This document shows positions 26,070 through 34,361 of a stretch of 40,215 nucleotides of DNA, in pieces. Made by a program: the position numbers and the translations under genes. The stretch covers positions 1 to 40,215 of the forward strand of contig QZKN01000136.1 of assembly GCA_003598175.1 (NCBI GenBank), in the 5' to 3' direction. The notes under the pieces are model-generated. The model was given only the letters and a program-made list of their open reading frames with translations, searched no databases and had not been told where the DNA came from. The stretch's first letter is position 1. Each line of letters begins with the position of its first letter. Source of the stretch: Candidatus Omnitrophota bacterium (GTDB taxonomy: Bacteria > Hinthialibacterota > Hinthialibacteria > Hinthialibacterales > Hinthialibacteraceae).

Positions 26070-27236
26070 GTGTTACATGAAATCACCCGATTTTCTTTCC
26101 CAACGACAATTGTTTTTGGCGCGGGCGCGATTTGTTCGCTTCCGGATTGCCTGCAGGAAACCGGCATCAAAAAACCGCTGCTGGTCACGGACGGCGGTTT
26201 GTTGAAAACCGACGCCTTTACGAAGGTAGAGGCAGTTCTTCGGCAAGCGAATCAATCGTTCTCACTCTTTTCCGGCGTTCATCCCAATCCCATCGAGGAA
26301 AACGTCGAAAAAGCCGGAAAACAGTTCCGCGAGGATGGCTGCGACGGCGTGATTGGTTTGGGCGGCGGAAGCGCCATCGACGTTGCCAAAGCGATTCCGG
26401 TGCGCGTCGCCTATGAAGGGCCATTAGTCAGATTCGAGGCGCAAGCCGGTGGATATAAACTAATCACAGGGCCGTTGGCCCCGATGCTTGCGATTCCCAC
26501 GACCGCGGGAACCGGCAGCGAAGTCGGGCGGGCGTCTGTGATTACCATACCCGAATTGGGGCGGAAAATCATCATTTTCAGCCCGCATCTGATGCCGAAA
26601 CGCGCGATTGAGGATCCGGAATTGACTGTCGGTTTGCCGCCGCATTTGACCGCATCAACTGGTATGGATGCGTTCACCCATTGTCTCGAATCGTTGACGG
26701 CGCCGGTTTTTCATCCCATCTGCGACGCGGTGGCGCTGGGCGGCCTGGATTTGGTCATTAACTATTTGGAACGAGCGGTGCGGAATGGTCAGGACATCGA
26801 AGCCCGCGGTTATATGTTGATTGCGGCAAGCATGGGCGCGATTTCATTTCAAAAAGATTTGGGCGCGGCGCATTCACTTGCCCATCCGCTGTCTACCGAT
26901 TTCGGTATGCAGCATGGCCTGGCCAATGCGGTTTGTCTGCCGGCAGTCATGCGTTTCAATCGCGAAGCGGCGGCAAAAGACTATGCGAAAGTCGCCGCAT
27001 TGTTCGGGATTAACACGCATGGCATGGCAGAAATTGAAGCATCGGATCGCGCCGTCGAGGCGGTAGTGAATCTCAATCAGCGTATCGGCATCCCTTCACG
27101 GCTGCGGGACTGCAACATTCCGGAAGCGAGTTTGGAGGCGTTGGCCGGAAAAGCATTTGAGGATTCCTGCCACAAAACCAATCCACGCTCCTGTACACGG
27201 GAGGATTTATTGCGTTTATATCAGGAAAGCTGGTAA
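26070..27236 (+). CDS. Iron-containing alcohol dehydrogenase
   Basis: The 388-residue cytoplasmic enzyme belongs to the group III Fe-ADH family. The nucleotide-binding motif GLGGGSAIDVAKA lies at 97-108, with VHPNPIEENVEKA just before and IPTTAGTGSEVGRASVI after. Metal ligands are Asp200 and His204 in GMDAFTH, His268 in GAAHSLAHPL and His282 in GMQHGLANA, with the same spacing as in lactaldehyde reductase FucO. The GTG at 26070 has GAGGAG 8 nt upstream. The family reduces aldehydes or oxidises short alcohols and diols with NAD(P); the specific substrate is unknown. It is divergent from the GlpT-like transporter, which could share a regulator. Confidence 0.93.
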   Translation: MLHEITRFSFPTTIVFGAGAICSLPDCLQETGIKKPLLVTDGGLLKTDAFTKVEAVLRQANQSFSLFSGVHPNPIEENVEKAGKQFREDGCDGVIGLGGGSAIDVAKAIPVRVAYEGPLVRFEAQAGGYKLITGPLAPMLAIPTTAGTGSEVGRASVITIPELGRKIIIFSPHLMPKRAIEDPELTVGLPPHLTASTGMDAFTHCLESLTAPVFHPICDAVALGGLDLVINYLERAVRNGQDIEARGYMLIAASMGAISFQKDLGAAHSLAHPLSTDFGMQHGLANAVCLPAVMRFNREAAAKDYAKVAALFGINTHGMAEIEASDRAVEAVVNLNQRIGIPSRLRDCNIPEASLEALAGKAFEDSCHKTNPRSCTREDLLRLYQESW

Positions 27237-27258
27237 ACGAATCCTCTGGAAACAGGTT

Positions 27259-28605
27259 CTATTTCACTTCACCGTTCGCATCGATTACGTACACGCGCGT
27301 GCATTGGGAATAGGTCCCGCCAATGGGGCTGGGAAAAATGACCTGGGCGTAAAACGCTTTATAGCCGTTCTTGGGAACAAGGACGGGAATGGCATATTGC
27401 GAACTATCTTTGGTGATTTGTTTGGTTGAATACCATCTCTCCTCGCGAAAGTCGCGGTCATTGGAACGAGATTGCCATAATTTGACGTGTTTGACGGTGT
27501 CCTCCGGCTTTATGCGCAAGATTATCTTTCTGTTCTCGTTTGCAACCGACCAATCCAGCGAAGGATGGGGCAATCCGGCGACACAGGCGCCGAAGAAACC
27601 CGCCAATGATTTGGCCGCCTGCAGGCCGGCGCCCAGATTGTGCCCTGCGTTGGGCACATAGTGAATGTATTTTTCCCCTTTCAGATCATCGAAATAGAAT
27701 TTGATCGCGTCGACCGGCCAATAGCGATCGTTCGTGCCGATAAAAATGAATTTAGGCATGGTAAGTTTCTCTCGATACGCATAAGGATCCACCATTTCGG
27801 CCAGAATTTTCCCTTCCGGTTCGTCGAGTTTCTTTTGCAGGTCGAGTTCCGTGTAATCGCCGATTTGTTCACTGTATTGATCCCACACCTGCAACTGATA
27901 ATCCATCTGCGGTTTCATATTCAGCATGTCGATGACCATCGGCGCAATGGCGGTCACCCGCGGATCGCTTGCGCCGGTCAACCAGGTCGTCCAACCGCGT
28001 TTGGATGCGCCGGCGATGACGAAATGGTTCACGGTTTGCCGCAATTGCTTCTCGCTGAATTCCTGAATGGCGTCCATTGCCCGTACGGCGCTTTTCACCA
28101 TGGGAAACAGGAGCGGCCAGGTTTTATCCTGCGTCTCGAAATATTGTTGAAATGTGTAAGAAATGATCTCGTCTTCTTTTTTATCGCCAAACAACGGCTG
28201 ATTGGGCACCTGGCGCATGATGACGACCAGCGAACCGGTTTTGTTGGCGATGTCGCCGATCAGTCTGATTTCCTGATCCATGCCGGTTTTCCATCGCGGT
28301 TCGTTGTCTTTGATGCTGCCTCCCGTTAAAAAAAGCAGCGCATATTTTGTGTTTTGCAATCGGCGAGGAACCAGAATTCGCAATTGGTGAGTCCATTCGA
28401 TGTCACGCCAGGTTTGTGAACGCAGATAAATTTCGTAGATCGTGATGCTGTTGTAATCGCGTTTTTCCCGAATCGACCAGGCGTAGGTGGAATCCGGTTT
28501 TTCAATATAATGCTGCAGAGCATCCTCGGCGTGACCGAAATCCGGAAAAAGGAAAAAAAACACGACAAAAACAGGTAAAGCAGCGAGTACCCGAAAACAA
28601 TGCAT
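27259..28605 (-). CDS. PhoPQ-activated pathogenicity-related (PqaA-type) alpha/beta hydrolase
   Basis: The 448-residue protein has the signal peptide MHCFRVLAALPVFVVFFFLF and so acts outside the cytoplasm. It matches the PhoPQ-activated protein family: IYLRSQTWRDIEWTHQL, LLFLTGGS, IMRQVPNQPLFGD, nucleophile Ser201 in GASKRGWTTWLTGA, VIDMLNMKPQMDYQLQVW, acid candidates Asp293 or Asp299 in GTNDRYWPVDA, and His322 in PNAGHNLG. The triad looks complete. I chose the ATG at 28605 because it opens directly on the signal peptide; GGAGGG lies 12 nt upstream, a long spacing, and a TTG at 28629 is possible. The substrate is unknown. It is convergent with the alcohol dehydrogenase gene. Confidence 0.88.
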   Translation of the reverse strand: MHCFRVLAALPVFVVFFFLFPDFGHAEDALQHYIEKPDSTYAWSIREKRDYNSITIYEIYLRSQTWRDIEWTHQLRILVPRRLQNTKYALLFLTGGSIKDNEPRWKTGMDQEIRLIGDIANKTGSLVVIMRQVPNQPLFGDKKEDEIISYTFQQYFETQDKTWPLLFPMVKSAVRAMDAIQEFSEKQLRQTVNHFVIAGASKRGWTTWLTGASDPRVTAIAPMVIDMLNMKPQMDYQLQVWDQYSEQIGDYTELDLQKKLDEPEGKILAEMVDPYAYREKLTMPKFIFIGTNDRYWPVDAIKFYFDDLKGEKYIHYVPNAGHNLGAGLQAAKSLAGFFGACVAGLPHPSLDWSVANENRKIILRIKPEDTVKHVKLWQSRSNDRDFREERWYSTKQITKDSSQYAIPVLVPKNGYKAFYAQVIFPSPIGGTYSQCTRVYVIDANGEVK

Positions 28606-28740
28606 AATGGATCGTATCCCTCCGTTCAAGAATGAATTTCCACTTTTTCATTATACAACATTCCGTTCGATCTGTTGACCTTTAATCCCACATGATAACC
28701 ATTGGTCACAAAAAGGTTCCAATAGACAATCTTCCTTCCT

Positions 28741-28838
28741 GCGTGGGTAAAGCAAGCGTCCTCGCTTGCATGTACGGTACAGGCGGGGACGCCTGCTTTA
28801 CCCGCGATGATGCGGATGGGGCGTCCACACTCCGGCAT
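28741..28838. repeat. Composite palindromic (REP-like) repeat, locus C
   Basis: An outer inverted repeat, GGGTAAAGCA at 28745-28754 and TGCTTTACCC at 28794-28803, encloses two hairpins: GCAAGCG/CGCTTGC at 28752-28769 with loop TCCT, and CAGGCG/CGCCTG at 28780-28795 with loop GGGA. A degraded copy of the locus A second unit follows at about 28809-28838 (ATGCGGATGGGGCGTCC). The stems differ from locus A while the architecture and TCC/GGA-type loops are kept. Confidence 0.8.
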
Positions 28839-28901
28839 TTTCATAAGAACCAGGATCGAATCCGCGAAAGTGAAATGAAAACCGTGTACAATTTGGCGGA
28901 T

Positions 28902-28914
28902 TGTGAATTTCACA
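28902..28914. promoter_or_regulatory. Palindrome upstream of DUF1080 gene (possible operator)
   Basis: TGTGAA-T-TTCACA is a perfect 6-bp inverted repeat around one base, 19 nt before the chosen DUF1080 start. A further GTGAAAT lies at 28870-28876. It resembles a dimer-binding operator; the spacer between TGTGA and TCACA is 3 nt, so it is not a classical CRP site. Confidence 0.25.
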
Positions 28915-28933
28915 GTGGATTGCGAGGATGTAT

Positions 28934-29599
28934 ATGAAATGGAGCAAAAAACCGAAAACGTTATGGGCGTGCGCAATGATTTTCGCTGGTCTTCCGCTGT
29001 TGTTCGTTACAACATGCATGACGTTTCCTGACCGGGATCGGGATTTCGAAAAACGAATGGAACAATTTTTTCAAGAAAAAATACCCGGCTCGGAACTCGC
29101 GCTTTTCAACGGCAAGGATTTGTCCGGCTGGTCCGTGCATGGATTGGGCCGGTGGTCCGTGTCGGATGGAATCGTAAAAATCTCCGGCGGCGTGGGGTAT
29201 CTGGCGACGCGGTGCGCTGAAATCGATGATTTCATCCTGTCTTTGAATATTCGCACGGGAAAAAAGGCGAATAGTGGAGTTTTTTTTCGCTCTCGGCCGG
29301 CAAAAGGATTGCGTCCCTGGCCGATCGGATATGAAGCGCAAATCGATAATCACGATCCGAAAAACCTGACCGGCAGTTTGTATGACCGAGTGCAAGCAAA
29401 CCATCATCATGTGCGAGACGGGGAATGGTTTTCCATGCAAATCTCCGCGATCGGACCCGCCGTATGCATCAAAGTCAATGGCGAAACTGTCGTCGAAGCG
29501 ACAGATCAAACCTATGCCAAAGGATTCATCGCCCTGCAAGCCCATGATCCGTTCCGCGTCGTTGAGTTTCAATCCATTTATTTACGCATACCGGAATAA
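28934..29599 (+). CDS. DUF1080 (3-keto-disaccharide hydrolase-like) exported protein
   Basis: The 221-residue protein has a positively charged start, a hydrophobic segment (TLWACAMIFAGLPLLFVTTC) and one DUF1080 domain of concanavalin-like beta-sandwich type. Markers are LFNGKDLSGWSVHGLGRWSVSDGIVKI, LNIRTGKKANSGVFFRS, GYEAQIDNH, GSLYDRVQANHHHV, EWFSMQISAIGP and GFIALQAHD. The family includes 3-keto-glycoside hydrolases and carbohydrate-binding proteins, common in planctomycetes and relatives. Cys at the end of the hydrophobic segment hints at a lipoprotein, although TTC is not a standard lipobox. The ATG at 28934 is preferred over 28928 because GAGG then sits 6 nt upstream. Confidence 0.87.
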   Translation: MKWSKKPKTLWACAMIFAGLPLLFVTTCMTFPDRDRDFEKRMEQFFQEKIPGSELALFNGKDLSGWSVHGLGRWSVSDGIVKISGGVGYLATRCAEIDDFILSLNIRTGKKANSGVFFRSRPAKGLRPWPIGYEAQIDNHDPKNLTGSLYDRVQANHHHVRDGEWFSMQISAIGPAVCIKVNGETVVEATDQTYAKGFIALQAHDPFRVVEFQSIYLRIPE

Positions 29600-29600
29600 G

Positions 29601-29903
29601 TTACTTTTGGGGCGGCGGCTCCGCGTATTTCCCGTTCATGCGATACACGAAAGCAAGGACTTCGGCGACGGCTTTGTACAAATCGTGAGGGATAAAATTT
29701 CCCAGGTCGATCGAACTTAAAATTTCCACCAGATCCGGATCTTGATAGAGGGGAATGTCGTGTTCCTGCGCGATGGCGATGATTTTATCCGCGACCGCTC
29801 CTCTGCCTTTGGCGACGACGACGGGGGCGGCGTCATCGCCTTGTTTATATCGGAGAGCGACGGCGCGTTTGCGCGGGGTGGATTGTGTGGAAACCTCAGC
29901 CAT
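29601..29903 (-). CDS. FlhB C-terminal domain homologue (EscU/YscU/FlhB cytoplasmic domain only)
   Basis: The 100-residue cytoplasmic protein matches the C-terminal export-switch domain of FlhB: KRAVALRYKQGDDAAPVVVAKGRG, then ADKIIAIAQEHDIPLYQDPDLVEILSSIDLGNFIP and a final helix AVAEVLAFVYRMNGKY. The four transmembrane helices of FlhB are absent. The self-cleaving NPTH motif expected just before AVALRY is replaced by TPRKR, so no autocleavage is expected. Such small homologues (FhlB-like) occur in flagellated bacteria alongside a full FlhB. It follows the HEAT-repeat gene by 55 nt and likely shares its transcript. Confidence 0.9.
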   Translation of the reverse strand: MAEVSTQSTPRKRAVALRYKQGDDAAPVVVAKGRGAVADKIIAIAQEHDIPLYQDPDLVEILSSIDLGNFIPHDLYKAVAEVLAFVYRMNGKYAEPPPQK

Positions 29904-29958
29904 ATCGTTTTCTTACTTTACATATTTCAATTCCATCAAAGAGAGAACCAAAGCATGT

Positions 29959-31923
29959 TTATGCGATTTCGAAGGAGAGTTGCAGGCGTGCGCGCAACGC
30001 TTTTTGCGCCGCCACGCGCACGTTGCGGTCCGGATCCTGCAGATAGGGCATCAAGGCGCGCAGGTCTTCTTCCGTTCCGCGTTTGCCGATGCCTCTGACC
30101 GCCATTTCCCGCACATGGGACCGGCCATCGTTGGCTGCTTCCCGCAGGCGACCGACGAGATGAGGCAAATTGTTTTCTCCGACGACCCACAACGCGCTGG
30201 ATTTGATCCATTCATCATCGCTGTTCAGCATTTCGATAAGAGGTTTTTCATACTCCGGATAATCCCATTTTAATAATTTGGAAATGGCGTTGGCTTTTTC
30301 CCGCAGCGTATCCGATTGGACCGCGTTTTTGACCATGCGAATGATTTCTTCATTCGCGGGCCTGGCTTCCGGCATCAATTCGACGGAATTGGCTCGGACT
30401 CTCCCATCCGGATCCTTGAAAAACGGTTTAATCATTTTAAATAAGATTTCGGTATCGTTAATTCTCCCCAATCCCATGATGGCTTGTGCGCGAACTTTCG
30501 CGTTGGGATCTTGCGAGAGACGGCGATATTCGGGTACGGCTTTTTTTAAGGTCTCGGCTTCCAATATTTTCAAATATTTTATGCGGTCGGATTCCTCGGG
30601 CGATTCGGAGAGATAAATGATCTCCTCGAAAAATTTGGGTTTCATTTTTTTCAGCATGGTTAAAATCTTCATGCGGCGAAGCGGGGAAAGATTGTTGAAA
30701 TCCTGCAGCAAATGGTCCCGCGTGATTTTAAACATGGTGGAATTGACGCCCTGTTTGACTTTCTTCTTTTTGCTGCGGGTCAGATGGGAGATTTTCTCCA
30801 CGATGGATAAATCCCCCTTTTTCTGCAAATAACGCAAGGTCGCCAACAGCACCTGCTCGTCGGAATCCGTGAGAAATTCATACACTTCCGTTCGCAATCC
30901 CAGCGTTTGACTCTCGCCTAAAATTTTGAGAACGCGAATGCGGATGCGCGAGTCGTCCAATTGCAGGCAACGCAACAAAAACGAAAGGTTTTGTTCCGCG
31001 CCCACCGCTTCAAGCAAATCGAACAGGATGATCCGTTCCGCCGGATTCATGTGTTTGATGAGTCCCTGAAACTCGACCAGAATGCGATAATGCTGCAGGA
31101 CGTGCGCAACACTGACGAATTCCGACCGCTCCATTTTTCGCAATGCGTTTAAATGGTAGTTGACGTTGTCGCCGCTGTTGCGCACGGCGACGGCCAGAAA
31201 ATTGGTCAGACGCTCCTTCAGCGCCTCGTCTTTCTGCATCAAGCCGCGATACAAAACCTCCAGGGATCCCTCTTTTTGATAGCGGATGAATTCCTCGTGC
31301 AGGACGGTGTATTGCGGGAGATCGAGGTGGATATACATCTCCCAAAACAGATCCTCGTCCAACGGCGCAACTTTGAAAAGAAATTGGATCGCCTGAAAAC
31401 GGGCCGAACGCTTGGAGGTGTAAAGCGGCTGATAGAGCGCGTTGAGAGCATCCTGCGCTTCATCGCGGGGAAGTTCCCCATTCAATTTCCGGATTTTTGC
31501 GTTATCGATCAGGCGAACGAGGCTGCGTTTGGTTTCATCGACGACGTTGGGATGGTAGTCTTCGATTCCGGCGATGAGCAGCCGAATCGTATCCAATCGT
31601 CCGCTTTTGGCCAATAAACGAATCACGCCCAGTCGAACCTGCCACATCGGGCAGGATAACTCGTTGATCAACAGGTCGTATTCGATTTGCAGGTTATCCA
31701 GAATTTCCCATGACCGCTCCCGCATTTCAATATTTTCATTGGCAAGGGTCCATAATAGGAGCCTTTTTTGCCAATACGACTGACCCGGCATGGAAATCGC
31801 GTCCAAGGCCTCCCATCGTTTCTCTTCCCCATACTTACCGAACATGGTTTGAGAGATTCGATCAGGTTTTCCTGTCAAGGCAAAAGGAAGTTTTTCCTTG
31901 CGGCCCAAATGTGGGAGTTTCAA
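29959..31923 (-). CDS. HEAT-repeat protein
   Basis: The 654-residue protein is made of paired helices throughout and has no signal peptide. HEAT/PBS-lyase-type repeats are clearest in the C-terminal third: PNAKVRAQAIMGLGRI, PDGRVRANSVELM, DDEWIKSSALWVVG, GRSHVREMAVRGIG and PDRNVRVAAQKALRARL. Similar but weaker units run through the first two thirds (MWQVRLGVIRLLAKSGR, DSRIRIRVLKILGES, DEQVLLATLRYLQKK). It is probably a protein-binding scaffold. The TTG start at 31923 has AGGAG 7 nt upstream. Its 55-nt distance to the FlhB-like gene makes a link to flagellar export or assembly possible but unproven. Confidence 0.82.
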   Translation of the reverse strand: MKLPHLGRKEKLPFALTGKPDRISQTMFGKYGEEKRWEALDAISMPGQSYWQKRLLLWTLANENIEMRERSWEILDNLQIEYDLLINELSCPMWQVRLGVIRLLAKSGRLDTIRLLIAGIEDYHPNVVDETKRSLVRLIDNAKIRKLNGELPRDEAQDALNALYQPLYTSKRSARFQAIQFLFKVAPLDEDLFWEMYIHLDLPQYTVLHEEFIRYQKEGSLEVLYRGLMQKDEALKERLTNFLAVAVRNSGDNVNYHLNALRKMERSEFVSVAHVLQHYRILVEFQGLIKHMNPAERIILFDLLEAVGAEQNLSFLLRCLQLDDSRIRIRVLKILGESQTLGLRTEVYEFLTDSDEQVLLATLRYLQKKGDLSIVEKISHLTRSKKKKVKQGVNSTMFKITRDHLLQDFNNLSPLRRMKILTMLKKMKPKFFEEIIYLSESPEESDRIKYLKILEAETLKKAVPEYRRLSQDPNAKVRAQAIMGLGRINDTEILFKMIKPFFKDPDGRVRANSVELMPEARPANEEIIRMVKNAVQSDTLREKANAISKLLKWDYPEYEKPLIEMLNSDDEWIKSSALWVVGENNLPHLVGRLREAANDGRSHVREMAVRGIGKRGTEEDLRALMPYLQDPDRNVRVAAQKALRARLQLSFEIA

Positions 31924-32435
31924 AGTCGACTCCTGTCATTCTCTGAGATCATCGATAACCGGACAACGTTTGGAACGATCGGTTTCGTTCCACCGGCTCG
32001 AAAAATTGGTACAATCTTCACAATACAATCCAGCGAAAATTTCAGTTCTTTTTTACGGCTTCTGCGTCCAATGGTTTCCAACACCGGTTCAATGCAATGG
32101 CTACTTCCATTAATAGCCGTTCATGGCAGAATAGATCAGCAAATTGCGTGCCACTTGTTCATTGTGCTCGTTAAGCATATAATTTTAAATGGATTATACG
32201 TTTTTTTCAATTCATCCTTGCCCGCCATACTCCGGTTTTTTGGATTTCTGTCAATTTATTCCACTTCAGTTGCTTTTTGCACATTTATTCTGCTCAACAT
32301 GATGGATGAACAATTCGCGCAGAGCGCAGATTTGAATCCTACCTATTTCCCATACTAATGTACACTAAATGATTGCATTTTCAATAAAAAAACGGATGAA
32401 ATTGTGGGTGGAATGCAAAATAGATTTACTTTTTT
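31924..32435. other. Intergenic region, 512 nt, no convincing gene
   Basis: It lies between two minus-strand genes and must hold the HEAT gene promoter. Both strands show short open stretches, for example a minus-strand frame near 32050-32140 reading ERLLMEVAIALNRCWKPLD. None has a start with a ribosome site or a recognisable family. A T-loop-like GATTCAAATC near 32333 is not part of a tRNA. It may be decayed coding sequence. Confidence 0.4.
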
Positions 32436-34103
32436 TCATTTTCGAGGGGCTGAGCGAGAAGAAGAGGAACTCATGGAACTCGAAGAGGATGGCGTGCGGG
32501 ATTGATTCTCCGATGAACGTACCGGTTCAATGGACGTATGTGTCCGTACGGAAGAGGTTTCGGAATCGCGAATGGTTCGAGAGGGGGTAAAATCGGTTGA
32601 GGACGAATCGTCGTATGATCGAGACGACGAGACGGACGGAGTCGTGACGCGGGTTTCAATCATGGCTTGTCTTTGCACCGATGATTGCGGCATGGTCCGC
32701 GGCTTTTTCGGTTCTATGCGAACGGAAGGCGTATAAGAGGACGGCAGTTCGTTTCGCAGAACGCCGGAATTCGAGTGGTTGTTCGGTGGCGTTGGTTCGG
32801 GTGATTGGGTAATTTCACTTCTTTGATTTTCGGATCGTGGCGGGGAAACGACAAAGGTTTCCATACTGTCGAATCGGATTCCAGTTGTGTTGTCTCTCGC
32901 GGAGGTGTGATCGGATAAAACTCGAATCATTTTTGTCTGGGTGGAGGCGCGGCGATCCAGAACATACGTTCCGGGCTGTAAGTTCGATCCTATCAAATTG
33001 CTTTGCGGTTGAGAAGAGATGGGAGAACGATCGGAATTGCTTGCCGGCTGGTTTGCCTGCTCCGAAATATTGCGCGTAGTTTGCAACGTGAAACTGGTAT
33101 TTCCTCGTTGCAATGGATTTGTAGGGCGATTCGGCTCGTTTCGATATCCGCCAAACAGGACCGGATCGTCAATACGGGGTGCGATAAACGATTCGAGGTT
33201 CGAATTCGAACGCGCTTGCTCTCTGCCGCGTGATGGTATGGAAGCGCGTTCGGTTTTCGTATGCGTATCACGACGGGCTGAATAGGGAAGCGCTTCGTTC
33301 GAATCGGACGATGGGGGAAAGGAAGGGATTCGCGGCGCGGGCGCTCTTTCGCTGATGAACGGACGGGGGCGGCGTTTCGATTCCTCCTCCGTTCCGGGGC
33401 GGTCCTCCTCACCGCGAGGCGGGGGAGGAAGATGGTGAAAGCGCCCATAGTAAGGCCAGCCCCACCAGTAATACGGATAATCCCACCAACCATACACGAT
33501 GGAAACGGAGCCGCCGAACGAATAGGGAGGAGGATAGTAAATGTGCGCATAATGATATTCTCTCCAGCCGGGCTCCCACCAGCCATAATAATAATCCGGA
33601 AAATACGGGAAATAATCGTAATAATAATAGGTGTAATAGTAGGTATAATAGAATTCCGGCCAGTACGTCCGGTAATCATCATAGGGAATGGAATCGGCAT
33701 CGCCGACCGCTTTCTCGTCGATAAACCATTCGGAAGGAAAGTTGCCGGATACGGTTTGGGCGTTCATTTCGCCGGATTGGACGAGGTATTTGTGATATTC
33801 CTCCCAAATCAATTGTTGGTTTGGCGGGATGAACGCGGGCGGCGCGGAGTTGATCAGGCCTATGCGGGGAAAATCCGGCGGCAAAGGTTCATACAATGTG
33901 GGAGAAAGAACCCCTTTTTCCCCTCGAGCGTGAGTGGACATGTCATCATGGGAAAGAGGTTTGTTCATTGGGGCGGAACGTGCGTCCGAGTCTGTCGCGC
34001 CATGAACAGAGGCGTTCATGCGGATTCGATGCGATGAACCCGCGCAACCGGACAGCCCGACGACAAACGAAATCGCCGAAATGAATAGCCACATCCGTTT
34101 CAT
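32436..34103 (-). CDS. Lipoprotein with Tyr/Trp-rich region and Ser/Arg/Pro-rich disordered tail
   Basis: The 555-residue protein starts at the ATG at 34103 with the lipoprotein signal MKRMWLFISAISFVVGLSGC, whose lipobox LSGC places the lipidated Cys at 20. A longer frame extending to 34379 would overlap the ndh-like gene and is rejected. Residues about 141-224 are extremely aromatic: by my count 28 Tyr and 9 Trp in 84 residues, with runs such as FYYTYYYTYYYYDY and YYWWGWPYYG. From about 225 to the end the sequence is low-complexity, rich in Ser, Arg, Pro, Thr, Asn and Gln, and ends in Ser-rich runs and PRK. No enzyme domain is seen. It is likely an outer-membrane or surface lipoprotein with a disordered, possibly adhesive or gel-forming tail. 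Confidence 0.75.
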   Translation of the reverse strand: MKRMWLFISAISFVVGLSGCAGSSHRIRMNASVHGATDSDARSAPMNKPLSHDDMSTHARGEKGVLSPTLYEPLPPDFPRIGLINSAPPAFIPPNQQLIWEEYHKYLVQSGEMNAQTVSGNFPSEWFIDEKAVGDADSIPYDDYRTYWPEFYYTYYYTYYYYDYFPYFPDYYYGWWEPGWREYHYAHIYYPPPYSFGGSVSIVYGWWDYPYYWWGWPYYGRFHHLPPPPRGEEDRPGTEEESKRRPRPFISERAPAPRIPSFPPSSDSNEALPYSARRDTHTKTERASIPSRGREQARSNSNLESFIAPRIDDPVLFGGYRNEPNRPTNPLQRGNTSFTLQTTRNISEQANQPASNSDRSPISSQPQSNLIGSNLQPGTYVLDRRASTQTKMIRVLSDHTSARDNTTGIRFDSMETFVVSPPRSENQRSEITQSPEPTPPNNHSNSGVLRNELPSSYTPSVRIEPKKPRTMPQSSVQRQAMIETRVTTPSVSSSRSYDDSSSTDFTPSRTIRDSETSSVRTHTSIEPVRSSENQSRTPSSSSSMSSSSSRSAPRK

Positions 34104-34361
34104 GATCCTGCCCTCTCCGATTTGATTATGGATGACATTTCCATTATAAAGGAAATTCAAGCCGAAAACCAGTATTACTACGCGATGCACGGATTCACAT
34201 TGCATTATCGCAATGTGGGAACGATCGACTAGATTAAATCGAAACCTCTTTTGCGAAACTCCTGGTACGTGCTTTTTGTACCGAGGAGGTATCCTATTTT
34301 GTATCAGGTGGATTTCGTAAAGTCCAAACGGTGCAGATGATAAAAATGAAAGGAAACGATC

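Noticed and set aside
32325..32350. T-loop-like GATTCAAATC suggesting a tRNA on the minus strand
   Set aside because: Flanking bases do not pair as a T-arm and no acceptor, D-arm or anticodon stem can be built.
31768..32358. Plus-strand open frame of about 196 codons
   Set aside because: It begins inside the HEAT gene on the other strand, has no ribosome site and looks like hydrophobic noise from AT-rich DNA.
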